Shown piece after piece: positions 21,111 to 31,934 of a DNA stretch of 64,000 nt. Location: positions 26,612,876 to 26,676,875 of the forward strand of contig OZ010573.1 of the NCBI GenBank assembly GCA_963932145.1. The letters run 5' to 3'. The DNA is from Acanthosepion lycidas (Eukaryota; Mollusca; Cephalopoda; Sepiida; Sepiidae). The notes under the pieces were generated by a model. It made no database searches. It had not been told where the DNA came from and saw only the letters and a list, made by a program, of their open reading frames with translations. Position numbers and translations under genes: made by a program. The number at the start of each line of letters is the position of its first letter. Position 1 is the stretch's first letter.

Positions 21111-21111
<1 letters not shown>

Positions 21112-21156
<45 letters not shown>
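21112..21156. repeat. (TA)n microsatellite
   Basis: Separates the tRNA-derived repeat from the foldback element. Confidence 0.95.
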
Positions 21157-21160
<4 letters not shown>

Positions 21161-21374
21161 AAATATAGTCTTAAGGTGTGCTATATTTATGGAATAAAGT
21201 GCTCAATATCAGAGATAGAGCGTGTGTAAATATAAAAGTGAACATAGAAGTCAACACTTAGAGGCGACAGTCTGTTTCATGCTATATGCAATCGTCAGGC
21301 CACGTGGCCTGACGATTGCATATAGCATGAAACAGACTGTCGCCTCTAAGTGTTGACTTCTATGTTCACTTTTA

Positions 21375-21380
<6 letters not shown>
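21157..21380 (+). mobile_element. Foldback element, copy B (perfect 154-bp palindrome)
   Basis: The 70-bp leader matches copy A at 787. It is followed by two 77-bp arms (21227-21303 and 21304-21380) that are exact inverse complements with no spacer, centred on GGCCACGTGGCC. Copy A has the same arms around a 65-bp spacer. Confidence 0.92.

Positions 21381-21434
<54 letters not shown>
21378..21434. repeat. (TA)n then (TG)n
   Basis: TA grading into TG directly after the palindrome. Confidence 0.95.
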
Positions 21435-21435
<1 letters not shown>

Positions 21436-21640
21436 TATATTTAGGCAGCAAGTATCAATCGAAACATGTTTGATTAAAAAGAACGGACAAGGTCTGTCTG
21501 TCGATGTTTTTATATTTTTTCAATTTTCGAATAAGGTGTAATGTGTTGGAAGTTGTGGCTAAACTGTCCAAAGTTCATATTTTGTTAATTTTGTTCAAAT
21601 ACTTTCAACTATTGCAGTTATTATCAAGACCGAAGGTGAT
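21435..21640. repeat. Possible end of a Penelope-like repeat
   Basis: Begins TATATTTAGGCAGCAA, like 34432, then diverges. It contains GCAGTTATTATCAAGACCGA in the same relative place as the GCCATTATCAGGAA block of the 34432 repeat. Weak relationship. Confidence 0.35.
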
Positions 21641-21811
21641 GTTTGTGTGGTAGTTAAAATTCCTTTGTCTACATCCTGGTATTCTTCGGCAAGCTGGACG
21701 TTTGAAATTATCAAGTATGACGTCATGTGCAACGCTTATTCAGAACGAGGCCGCAGAAAAAGTATGCCATTGAATTATTTATTTTTTATTTTATTTATTT
21801 ATTTTATTATA

Positions 21812-21891
21812 TTAGGTTGGTGCAAAAATAATGTCGGTTTTTGACCTATTTTTTAACGTCAAAAACCAACATTATTTTTACACCAACCTAA
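21812..21891. mobile_element. MADE1-like mariner MITE, copy 3 (80 bp)
   Basis: 80 bp, ends TTAGGTTGGTGC/GCACCAACCTAA-like (one C to T change near the right end), flanked by TA. The length and ends are very close to human MADE1. Confidence 0.93.
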
Positions 21892-21978
21892 TATTATATA
21901 GCACCTTATGCGAAAATTGGAAAATATAAAAAAATAAAAAAGATTGACCTTGTCTGTTCTTGGCAATCAAACTTGTTT

Positions 21979-22005
21979 GTATATATATATATATATATAT
22001 ATATA
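21979..22005. repeat. (TA)n microsatellite
   Basis: Short TA tract. Confidence 0.9.
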
Positions 22006-22139
22006 AAAGTCTGCAGGTATGCAGAACACGTTGGGTGCATAATCCGGAGTTCCTTAGTATCTTTTTTATTTTTAAGAAGACAGTGCTCCATACATAAGTA
22101 GAGCTTTATTATAATAATATTTTTTGTTTAAAAATATGA

Positions 22140-22270
22140 TTCCTTCGCTACATAAGAGTTCTCATGTCAAAAACGAGAGCCGAAATCATCCAAATAATTA
22201 TTAAAATTAAGTTGAATCGAGGTGTTTAGTCTCGTTTCATCTTCAAGCGAAATTTTAGCAATAACCTATT
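22140..22270. repeat. Interspersed repeat shared with 34170-34310
   Basis: Shares TTCGCTACA, GTTC-CATGT-AAAAA, GCCGAAA/GCTGAAA, TTAAATTAA and TTTCATC-TCAAGCGAA in order with 34170-34310. About 70% identical by eye. Type unknown. Confidence 0.5.
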
Positions 22271-22339
22271 TTTGGGTTTACGTGTGTTTTTAGGCATGGT
22301 CCGTTATGACATTCGTTATTGTGGGAGTGGCTATGCTAG

Positions 22340-22830
22340 TTTTCTTCGTTAAGTGGTCAGAGAGTTAATTCTTATCTATAGATTCATCATCTTCTGAGAG
22401 GTTTTGCTAAGGTTGGGTAGGGTATCTATTTCAAGGCTAATGTTAGCAGTCATCCTTTAGTTGGTTCCCAGCGCGGGATATTTTTATGGCGCACCTACAA
22501 GTCGTTATGTGTCGGGAGGATTGTGTTTTATTATTGTCCATCTGATTATCTATTTATTTGTTTATTCAAGTGGGTGTTTTATATACAAACCGTATTGCAC
22601 TGAATTTCAATTTGTTTTTTTGTTTTGTTTTTTGACGACTACAGAAAGGGTTTTTCCTATTTAATGATTTGGCTAAGCTTTTAAGACTTTTATTAAGCTA
22701 TGGGATTTTTTTTTTATGCTAATTATTTAATGCGAAAGTGCGTGTAAATTTGTATGTGTATATTTACCCAGTAGTAGGCTATAAGTGTAGCATTCAGTGA
22801 ATACCAATCTCGCCATACATTCGATGACAC
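22340..22830. other. No recognisable feature
   Basis: T-rich sequence with a possible short frame 22461-22664. No domain recognised. Confidence 0.45.
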
Positions 22831-22837
22831 CCGTCTA

Positions 22838-23135
22838 TTAAGGTGGCTAGTCAATCCCTATTGCAGACGCCGCTCATGCGCATTTGTGTTTATTCAACGC
22901 CAACAGAGACCATCTATTGTTAATACTGCAACTATGCTGAGCAGACCTTAGTTACAATTTCTGAAAAGAGCGTGTTATCTAGAGTGATCAACAATTTGAA
23001 CAAGGCTAGCACGCTCAAGCCCTCGGCCACGATGATTTGTGACTTCGTGCTATTACAGCTATTGACGGCCTCCAAGGGTTCTGTGTACAAAGTCAACCCG
23101 TGGTATGGTTTTCAAACTCTTTCTAAAGATGCCAC
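22838..23135 (+). mobile_element. LTR fragment, copy A
   Basis: Shares with 33620-33926: CAATCCCTATTGCAGACGCC, GCATTTGTGTTTATTCAACG, TACTGCAACTATGCTGAGC, CACGATGATTTGTGACTTCG and a final ACGCTGGAATCGA. That last stretch corresponds to the primer-binding site in copy B. Only the terminal repeat and the start of the internal part remain. Confidence 0.6.
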
Positions 23136-23188
23136 ACGCTGGAATCGACCCCTCCAGTCCGATAACACCAGGAAGCCGTGGGGGTAAT

Positions 23189-23360
23189 GGTTAAAGAGCT
23201 AATATAATATACTGTCACTAATGTATGGGAACATGGCCAAGTGGTTAGAACGTTTTCATCCTGACCATGACATTCGGGTCCGAATGCGAACGTCCTAACC
23301 AGTCGCCCATGTGCCCATACATTAGTGACAGTATATTAGATTAGCTCTTTAACCATTACC
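23189..23360. mobile_element. Foldback element carrying a tRNA-like core
   Basis: Arms of about 48 bp (around TACTGTCACTAATGTATGGG and its inverse CCCATACATTAGTGACAGTA) enclose ATGGCCAAGTGGTTAGAACG, an excellent tRNA box A, and GGGTCCGAATGC, a box B-like stretch, at tRNA spacing. The outer GAGCTAATATAATATACTG is also inverted on the right. Confidence 0.75.
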
Positions 23361-23429
23361 CAACTGCAAGGGATCTGACAGGGCTTTATATAGTTATTTA
23401 CAAAGTACAGCTTAGTTTCGGAACAAGTC

Positions 23430-23525
23430 AGAATTATGATACACCCAGTCAGAATTGAACTCACTACTTAGTCATGATACGAGGGAGCGGCTTGTTAACC
23501 ATTACACAAGGATCATGTTCACTAA
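23430..23525 (-). mobile_element. tRNA-derived SINE fragment
   Basis: Minus strand: GTGTAATGGTTAACAAGCCG and GTAGTGAGTTCAATTCTGAC, box A and box B of the family at 31795-31928. Confidence 0.6.
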
Positions 23526-23574
23526 GAAAACTTTATAGAGGTATTTACTCAGCCTATTAGAAAAGCACAACTGT

Positions 23575-23660
23575 GGGGCACCTAGTGCGGATAGAATTTA
23601 CACCAGAGTAATAAAGGACTGTTAAACTAGCTCGTTAACCATTACGCCTCATCAAGTCCT
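23575..23660 (-). mobile_element. tRNA-derived SINE fragment
   Basis: Minus strand: GGCGTAATGGTTAACGAGC (box A), then a weak box B and CACTAGGTGCCCCAC. A second decayed copy of the same family, about 50 bp after the previous one. Confidence 0.55.
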
Positions 23661-23934
23661 AGTGTATATGACACGAATGGTATTTGAAAAAGATGTGTAG
23701 AAGAATTGTATAAAATGTAAGATGGCAGTTTCGTTAAGAAGGAATTTCCCTTCGCATGGCCGAGTAATTTTATCTCTTGTCAAAGATATAAGTATAATAA
23801 ATTAGAAAACGTTTATTAGCACAAAATGGCACGGGGCTTCCCCCCCCCTCTTCGTTCTGATTCGCCGACCCGTCAGAAGTGACGTGCTAGGAATGAAGGG
23901 TTCGACACAAGAGTAGGTTGGAAGAACAAATAAT

Positions 23935-24735
23935 TTGGCAATAAAATGAAAAGAGGCCAAGAAAACAAAGAAAGAGAAAATGGGTAAAAAAAGGGGGGAG
24001 GGGAGAATAAAAAAGAAAGAATGGAATAAAGAAAAAAAGAAAATAAGGCAAGAAAATACTTTGAAAGAATGGAAAAAAAAATATTAAAAAAGAAAAATAC
24101 TTTGGAAGAAAGGAAATAAAGCAAGAAAATGCGTAGAAAGAATGAAACAAAATATTTTTAAAAAAATACTTCTAAATAAAGGGAGAAAGAAAATAAGGCA
24201 AGAATATACCGAGAAAGAATGAAAGAAAATATTCAAAAAGAAAAATACTTGAGAAGGAAGGAAATAAAGCAAGAAAATATTAGGTTGGTGCAAAAATAAT
24301 GACGTAATAATGTCGTTTTTTGACGTATTTTTTAACGTCCAAAAACGACATTATTGCGTCATTATTTTTGCACCAACCTAATACTTTGAAAGAATGAAAA
24401 ATGATTTTAAAAATAAATACATAGAAATAAAGGAAGCAAGGAATGAAGAACTGAAGGAAAGCAGGAATTATACTTTAAAATTATGAAAGAATATTTTAAA
24501 AGAAAAATACTTAAAGGAAGGAAGTAATGAAAAGAGGAAGGAAATAAAGCAAAAGAAACTGAAAAGGAATGAAAGAAAAATACAAAGAAAAAAGAACAAT
24601 ATTTATGAAGAAAGTAAAAGAATCATAGCAAAAAAAAAAAAAAAAGAAAAATATTTAGAAAGATTTAGAAGAAAAAATTGAAGGAAAACTTAGAAAGATT
24701 TAAAGAAAGAAAATAGTAAAAAAAGAAATATAACC
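23935..24735. repeat. A+G-rich (purine) tract
   Basis: About 800 bp in which the plus strand is almost all A and G, built from GAAA, AAAG and GGAAATAAAGCAAGAAAATA-like units. It is split at 24280 by a MITE. Related units on either side (GCAAGAAAATAC-TTGAAAGAATG) suggest local tandem expansion. Confidence 0.85.
24280..24381. mobile_element. MADE1-like mariner MITE, copy 4 (102 bp)
   Basis: Palindrome with TA target duplication inside the purine tract. The tract continues unchanged on both sides, so this is a clean insertion. Confidence 0.95.
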
Positions 24736-24739
24736 GTGA

Positions 24740-25270
24740 TGAAAAAACTAGTTGTAAAAAGATAATAATTCCTTGGTTTAGCCACTTCATAACAACTTTA
24801 CTATCTGCTTCTAATGCCCTTATTTTGGAATTTTTATTTTATTTTGGTATCTTTGATATTTTAAATAGGGTCGTTGTGGTTTTTGAGACCAACTGGCAAC
24901 TCAGCTTACAGTTAGACACACACACTCTCTTTCTCTTTCCCTCTCCTTTTCTCCTTCTCTTCTATCCTTTATTTTTCTACTATTTTTTTCTTTCCTTCTT
25001 TTTTCTTTCATTCAACGCAAACACTCTACATCAGAATAGGAAAAGACAGAAAACAATATCCCTTTCGATGTAAAATATTTTAAATGATTGGAAGCATCAG
25101 AATTACACAACGACAAATACTAAAAAAAAGAAATTATTGATGCGTATCAACGGTATATTCGTTGTTTTTTGTTTGTTTTTGTTTTTGTTTTTTTATGTTT
25201 TCAAAGCTTACATGATATTTTAAGAATTGTAACTTCTACAAAGTTAGGGTGCTGATGGTGTTCAGCTTCT
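24740..25270. other. AT-rich, pyrimidine patch at 24925-25010
   Basis: Contains a CTCTTTCTC-rich stretch. No element or frame recognised. Confidence 0.45.
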
Positions 25271-26866
25271 TCTCTGCTGAGCATTTTAAAGCCTCATAAG
25301 CGACAACTAATCGTCATCCAATTTCAAACGACCTGATAGGGATGTCCTATTTTTCGCTAAAAAAAAGTGACATATCCTGATGAAAAAAGGTCCCAAACTT
25401 AATAAAAACAACGTTTTATCACGAAAAGCTTTATGTTATTAATAAGAGTAGAGACCAAAGTATTTTTTAATTATTTTTTGAAATTTTTTATTCATTTTTT
25501 GCACGTTTAAATTTGTAGTTGAAAATCTTTTTTTTAGATCAAAGATCACCTAATATTTTGCATTAGCTTTTTTTTTTCACTTAAAAAAGACATAAATTTG
25601 GAAATTATTGTAAAAATCAAATAATTGTCGCAATTTAGTGAAACTTTCAGAACCTATTCCGAAATGAGTGAATTTATTTAAGAAATGTTTGTCTTTTAGT
25701 CATGGTAAAAATATTTTTTTTACGTCTGATATCCACCTTACTTAATTGTATGAAAACTTTAAAACAAGGATCTGTGTAAAATAATTTCTTTTTTAAATAA
25801 AGGAGACTTTGAGAAATATAAATCATAAACTTCGTGTAAAATTTTGACTCGCAAAAACCCCAATTTTAGCTCTGAATTTAAAATACAAAAATGCAAGAAA
25901 ACTAAGACATTTTTTTTATTTTATGAAAACAGCTTTTAATGTATTTTATAAATAATATATATTAAGGACTTTTTTTTGTGAAGTCAAAATCCTTTTCGGT
26001 AGAAAAATAAATTTTTACGAGAATTGTTTACTTTTTTTTTACATCTAAATAAAAAATGATAATATTGATAAATGTTTCAAAAATAAAGTAGAACATTTGT
26101 ACCTCATTTTTTTCGCTCATTAAAAAGATCTATTTTTATAGACCATAATTTGGAAAGCTTATTACAATCCGTTACGCGCAGCATATTTTACAGTAAAAAA
26201 AATGGAAATATGTATATATGATAAACTGGTTCACTTAAAGCTAGACCGATTTATATCACTTTTGCCCTACCGTCCGATAAATTCCCCTGACGTGAGTTGT
26301 TGACAGATTGACGTACACCAGTTAACAACCCCTCAATCAGGCCCAAAAAATCAAGCACCACGGTTGGAAATGTCTTTTAAAAAAATTTTCTGATGAAAAA
26401 GTAAGTAATGTTTCTTTCAAATTATATCAAGTATACTTTTTTCTAATTTTCCTAAAATAACTTTTGCAAAAAGTATAATTGAATTTTACAAGATTTTTAA
26501 ATGGGAAACTTCACTTTTGTTTATAAAACTGTCAATAATGATTGATTTTTACCGTTTTTACGTTAATTCTGATGACTCGAAAAAAAAACAAGATTTTTAG
26601 ATAAGATTTCGGACAAGCTAGAAAGGATTCAAAAAATTTAAAAAATACACAAAAAATATTTTGGTCTGTCCTCTAAATAATGACATAAACATCTAGACAA
26701 TGCAAAATATTTTAATCAAGTTTGGGGCTTTTTTTCATCAGGGTGCGTTTTTTTTTTTTTTTTTTTTTTCGCGAAAGGAGACATTCCTAGACCAATCTAT
26801 TTAGTTTTTCGTTTGGACAATGCGACCAGATAATATTTCATGTCATTCCTTCAGCAGATTGTCAGT
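25270..26866. mobile_element. 1.6-kb AT-rich element with long inverted ends
   Basis: 25270-25500 pairs in inverse with about 26600-26866. Shared blocks include CTGCTGA near the ends, CCTGATGAAAAAAGGTCCCA and AAACTTAAT, AGAGACCAAAGTATTTTTTA and TTTTTGAAATTTTTTATTC. The interior is poly-A/T rich with no frame longer than chance. It could be a non-autonomous DNA transposon with long inverted ends, or two copies of one repeat in opposite orientation. Confidence 0.55.
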
Positions 26867-27012
26867 TTAAAATAATGGCAGGTTAGAAATAAAAGAAGTA
26901 AACTGAATGATTTTAAATCAGTCTGAGAACGAGAAATGAAAAGAAAAAGAAAACTGAAAAAAACGATCATTAAAATGGCGCACTCAATCATCATTCTGTT
27001 CTTCTTATTTAT

Positions 27013-27317
27013 GGTCTCGTGGTATTGCGGCTCGGATTGAGAAAAAGGGGAGCCGAGTTCGAATTCAAGTCGAGTTCATTACATTCACTTATGTGATAAT
27101 ACCCTTGAGAAAGGTATGAATCCATCTCTTCCCCATCCACCAGCTATGGGTACATAGTAGGAGAGACTCGGTTCTATAGCTTTGTGTGGCAACCGGTCTA
27201 CCGTAGAAAGAAATGACAACCTACAACGGGAAAATCTTCTGCGTGGTCAATCATGAAGCGAAAGAGGCATGATCGTTCAAGCGTTTATCACGCATGCCAT
27301 TTAACTGACTGACTGAT
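27013..27317 (+). mobile_element. tRNA-derived SINE, near full length
   Basis: Box-A-like TCGTGGTATTGCGGCTCGG, box B GCCGAGTTCGAATTCAAG, and the central domain (ACATTCACTTATGTG, AAGGTATGAATCCATCTC, CCAGCTATGGGTA). A 3' section with CAACCGGTCTACCGTAGAAA and GCGTTTATCACGC follows, ending ACTGACTGACTGA. The best reference copy for the family in this window. Confidence 0.85.
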
Positions 27318-27319
27318 GT

Positions 27320-27845
27320 GCATTAAAATGAGAAAACAGAATCTTCTTGGTGGATTGCGTATCTGTCAATGGCGCCTCTGTACGCTGTTCAATCTCGAAT
27401 AAAACATTTTGGGATTTTGAAATTTTATTTTCGATGCAAGAAAACAGGCATGTCCCCCACTTATTTGGAAGACAAGTGCACCCACCCGCCGCCAAATCGC
27501 TTCAGTCCATTTAGCCTTGTACCATACTAACCGTAACCCTTACCAAGGAGCAATTGAAAGAAAAACATTTAAAAAAGGGGATGACGTGTCAAACATTGCT
27601 ATTAGTCAAACAGATGACTTGTCTGAATCCGTTTTCGTTCATTCGTGAAATAGAGAAAGCCAATTCGTCTGATTTTATCATTTATTCATGAAAATATTTG
27701 ACAGCATCTCTAAAATGGAGGAAGCTTTGCCATCAATGCGAAAGACTGGCTTATTGAAAAGCAAGCAATTAAGAATGCGAGCTACGCCTAAAGATATCTC
27801 AGGTGTAATGAATAACACTGGTAGGCTTCAGTTTCAATTCCCGGC
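27320..27845. other. No recognisable feature
   Basis: Moderate complexity. No element or conserved frame recognised. Confidence 0.45.
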
Positions 27846-27847
27846 TT

Positions 27848-28190
<343 letters not shown>

Positions 28191-28199
28191 ATAAATGAA

Positions 28200-28945
28200 G
28201 GCGGGAATTAACCCACAATATAAATAAGAAAGTTTAATTTTCTTTTTTATTTAGTATTATTCATTTGTGAAAAAAACTGTAATTAAAAATATACTTCTAA
28301 TTAAAAGAATACTACTAATTAAAATTAATTTAGTATAAAAAAATTACAAACCCTTTTGTCACGAAACAATTAACTATCAAGATACTTATGCAGTATTAAT
28401 ATATTAGACGTGCACAAATTATTTAAACTGAAGCCTGAACGCACAGTTAAAGAGAGTTTGGGTTTTTTTTCTGTTAATTCACGCCAAAATAAAAAAAGAA
28501 TTCATATTTACTAAAATTCACAAGTTCTCATAGAGCAAGGCCCCTGCATTGCACTCCGGTTGGGTTGACCTTTGCCATCGCCCCAAATGTGGGCGATTCG
28601 AGTGCGCTATTTCTAAGTATGGGGTCTACATTCGTGCTCACTCCGATAAACAAACCAAAAGCGGATCTTTTGGGTTTTTTTTTTTTTTTTAATTATAAAA
28701 AATCCCCTGTAATTACCTCGAATATCACCCGTAATTACGAAATGTAAATAATTCCCTGATTTTTGGTAATTTTCCCATTTTGAGGGTCGGAGTTGTTGCA
28801 AGATAAGTTAAACAAATTTGATATAAAAATTATAATTTCTTGGGGCGAATTTAATATTTGCGGTAAGTAACTTTACATTATTTGGGGTGAATTCACAGAA
28901 AAGATTCCATTTTTTTTCTTTGTTTGAAATATTCGGATACGCTTA
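28200..28945. other. No recognisable feature
   Basis: AT-rich sequence with a poly-T run at 28676-28690. CGTAATTAC and GTAATTACC near 28705-28740 form a small inverted motif. Confidence 0.45.
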
Positions 28946-28949
28946 TAGC

Positions 28950-29077
28950 TATTTTCCAAGCGTAGCTTAGATGTGGCACAAGGTCGGAAGTATGGGGAAC
29001 CCGTGAAGACCGAACTTACTACTCAGTTGTAATTGTTCTAGCGAGACAAGCTCGCTAACTATTTCACCGCCTCGAGG
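28950..29077 (-). mobile_element. tRNA-derived SINE
   Basis: Minus strand: GGTGAAATAGTTAGCGAGC (box A), TAGTAAGTTCGGTCTTCACG (box B), then CCTTGTGCCACATCTAAGC. Closely related to 31795-31928. Confidence 0.75.
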
Positions 29078-29089
29078 TGCCTACTCGGA

Positions 29090-29640
29090 TATGCTTATAT
29101 ATCGTAACTTAAAAAGCTGGTTGTTTTTATTATAGTAGGACACTGCCGTTAAACAATTCTATCTCCCCTTCTTTCCTTCTTTCATTTATTTTCTCATTGA
29201 AACCAAGTAGTGTCATTTCCCCTTTTTTCACATGATTAAAAAGGAATACTCCATTATTTATGAGCTATTGGCAGGGCGTAATGGCCGTGCGAACTAAAGA
29301 ACAGACGGACGAGTATAATTATAATAGAGTGTTGAATTGATGTTTTTGAGATTTTTTTTTCAAGTTATGTTGGTTAGTTAAACGACATATCAACCCTTGT
29401 GGTGTGGTTTAATGTCAAATGTAAGTTATGGAACAAAAATCGCAGTGAATTAATAAACAGACATAGACCCGTTTTACACTTGACTCAGAAGGTATATATA
29501 GATCTGGTTTATACACAATTCTACAAGCAATAACACGGAAAATGATTCCTTTTTTAGCGGGGGTCTTATCCCTCTGCAGAGGAGGTAGACAACAGGGAAC
29601 ATTTTTTTTTTAAGTTAAAAACACAACTCAAACTAATCAA
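29090..29640. other. No recognisable feature
   Basis: AT-rich. No element or frame recognised. Confidence 0.45.
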
Positions 29641-30080
29641 AAAAGGCATGCATTAATTATAGAGAAGGTACTGTGAATAATCGAATGTGTCAAAATGGTT
29701 TGAGAAGTTCTTACTGGAGATTTCTTGCTGAACGACTCTCCACGGCAGAATAGACTAATTGTAGCTAATATTGATCAAATAAAGACAATGCATGAAAATA
29801 ATTATACGACGCGAGGGATACTCTGTATATCTTAATCAAGCATTGAAAATAATTTGTACTACGATGGTTATGTTAGTCACTTTGATGTGTGGCTTCCACA
29901 TAAACTAAACGAACAATACATACTGATGCATTCTATATGCAATTTGCTACTTTGACACAACGAAAATGTTCCATTTCTGAAATAAAATTTGTCGGGAAAC
30001 AAAACGTGGATGAAGTATCCAGCCGCAAGAGGTCATGCAGCAAATGAAACAAAATATCACTAAACCTAGCAAATGGCTAA
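29640..30080 (+). pseudogene. mariner transposase relic
   Basis: Segments in order, in shifting frames: NVSKWFEKF, NDSPRQNRLIVANIDQIK, NNYTTRGILCIS, DGYVSHFDVWLPHKLNEQYI and CNLLL-HNENVPFLK. This is the helix-turn-helix region and linker of a mariner transposase. The first catalytic block (normally T-x-DEKW) has decayed to SGNKTWMKY and the rest is absent. A different lineage from the relic at 18965. Confidence 0.75.
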
Positions 30081-30386
30081 TCATCATCTTAATAAGCTGA
30101 TACTGTGTTTCTGGGAAAATTGGATAGGATTTTTCTATTATGAGCTTCTTTCGAACAATTAAACGATTGATTCGAACAGTAATTAGGATCAAACCAATAG
30201 TCAATGAGTTCGATTTTCATTAGGTGTCGCTATCCTTGTGGCCTTGCGTACAAAGCAAAAGCTAAGATTGGGAAATAAATACTTTTTTCAATGTTGATAT
30301 TTGCTATCTCTCTGATTTTGACTCCCGCCTCACTGAGCCAGGTTGTGACACAAAGTCGGTTTTTAACGTGGGGATCTGAGTGTTTC

Positions 30387-30478
30387 TAAGCTGGTCATAA
30401 CTTGTCTAATCTGGTCAAACTTTGTCTAAGCTGGTCTTAGCTAGTCATAGTTTGTCTAAGCTAGTCATAGCCGGTCAT
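30387..30478. repeat. Minisatellite, roughly 20-bp unit
   Basis: Four to five degenerate copies of a GTCTAAGCTGGTCATA-like unit. Confidence 0.85.
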
Positions 30479-30499
30479 ACCACCGCTACGTAACAGATG

Positions 30500-31025
30500 T
30501 CACGCAACGGTAGGAGGGAACGTAAGTGAGGAGAGAAGGCCTCCGAAACGGAACAGAGTACAAGCGCAGCATAGACTCCTCTGTCAATCACTCCGGAAGG
30601 AAAGTCCCAATTACCAGGGGTGTCCTCAAACTTTTCAACTGGAGTGTATGTAATAATAACAATATATTAATATTTTCATAAAAACCAATTCATATATATT
30701 TCACAAAATAAATACATTTTTCAATGCAGGTATTTACTATCTCCCTGGTGGAACCATTTTTCTTGCCATCCATAGCCCTACCCAGTTCTTCCATATAATT
30801 TCGGTGTCGTTTATGTCGATGAAGGTTCTTGCTGGTCTACATCTTGATGCTTACATTAAGTTTAATATTTACATTTACAACCTATTGCAGACATTAATGT
30901 CTTCTTGGCATCGAGTAGCAACATTCGTTTTACTATTGACTTTGTATACTCACCTGGCTTTCTCCACTTATTGTCTTAATTTACAACACAGATCCTGTTT
31001 ACCTACACTTTTAACACTAAAATGC
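30500..31025. other. No recognisable feature
   Basis: A 50-bp block near 30705-30757 (AATAAATACATTTTTCAATG) repeats one at 30268-30320. Nothing else recognised. Confidence 0.45.
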
Positions 31026-31028
31026 ATA

Positions 31029-31085
<57 letters not shown>

Positions 31086-31232
31086 ATGTGTGTGTGTGTA
31101 AATATATACATATATAAATATATGTATATATATAGAGAGAGAGAGAGATTATTTACCTGACGTGTTCTTTCCTATTTTTCTATATATTTGCACACACACA
31201 CACATATATATATGTGTGTGTGTGGGTGTGTG

Positions 31233-31267
<35 letters not shown>

Positions 31268-31365
31268 GTATATATATAGTTTTATATATATATGTATATA
31301 TATATGTATATATATAGTTTTATATATATATGTATATATATATTTATATATATATGTGTGTGTGC

Positions 31366-31435
<70 letters not shown>

Positions 31436-31440
31436 ATTTA
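31029..31440. repeat. Complex TA/TG/GA microsatellite field
   Basis: TA arrays at 31029-31080 and 31368-31430, with TATATG, TGTG and GAGA variants between. A 48-bp unit ending TATAGTTTTATATATATA repeats around 31260-31340. Confidence 0.9.
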
Positions 31441-31723
31441 AAATACATAGGTTGGTTAATAAAACAAGGGAAAACGTGAAGTGATCCGTGCGAAAAGAAT
31501 TTATTATATATTGATTGTTAATCATATGACAGAAATGAAGCACGGAGATTAATGTTATTAGTCCGGAATTTTCGGACACGCCTGTGTCCTTCATCAGCGG
31601 TGCGAGAAATAAACAGAGAAACGGGGAAGACTCACCAACGGTGATTTTTTTTTTTTTTTTTTTTTTTTGCTGGTGTGAACTCATTCTATATGGTATTATT
31701 ATTATAAATCCGACCCTGATTTA

Positions 31724-31727
<4 letters not shown>

Positions 31728-31792
<65 letters not shown>
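31728..31792. repeat. (TA)n microsatellite
   Basis: Pure TA tract at the 3' end of the adjacent minus-strand SINE. Confidence 0.97.
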
Positions 31793-31794
<2 letters not shown>

Positions 31795-31798
<4 letters not shown>

Positions 31799-31928
31799 TT
31801 TCCAACCATAGCTTAGATGTGGCACAAGCACTAATGTAGGCGGCACCCAGTGAGGATCGAACTCACTACTCAGTTGTAATTGTTCTAGCGAGACAAGCTT
31901 ACTAACTATTACACCACCTCGCGGAGCC
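31795..31928 (-). mobile_element. tRNA-derived SINE
   Basis: Minus strand: GGTGGTGTAATAGTTAGTAA (box A), GTAGTGAGTTCGATCCTCAC (box B), TGGGTGCCGCC, then GTGCCACATCTAAGC. Best box B of its family in the window. The 3' end lies against a TA array. Confidence 0.85.
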
Positions 31929-31934
31929 ACAAAG

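Noticed and set aside
31172..31684. 170-codon minus-strand frame
   Set aside because: More than half is IYIY and THTH from microsatellite. The rest has no recognisable domain.
31795..31928. True tRNA genes at the box A/B sites
   Set aside because: None of the heads folds into a full cloverleaf with a valid anticodon loop. All continue into SINE bodies.
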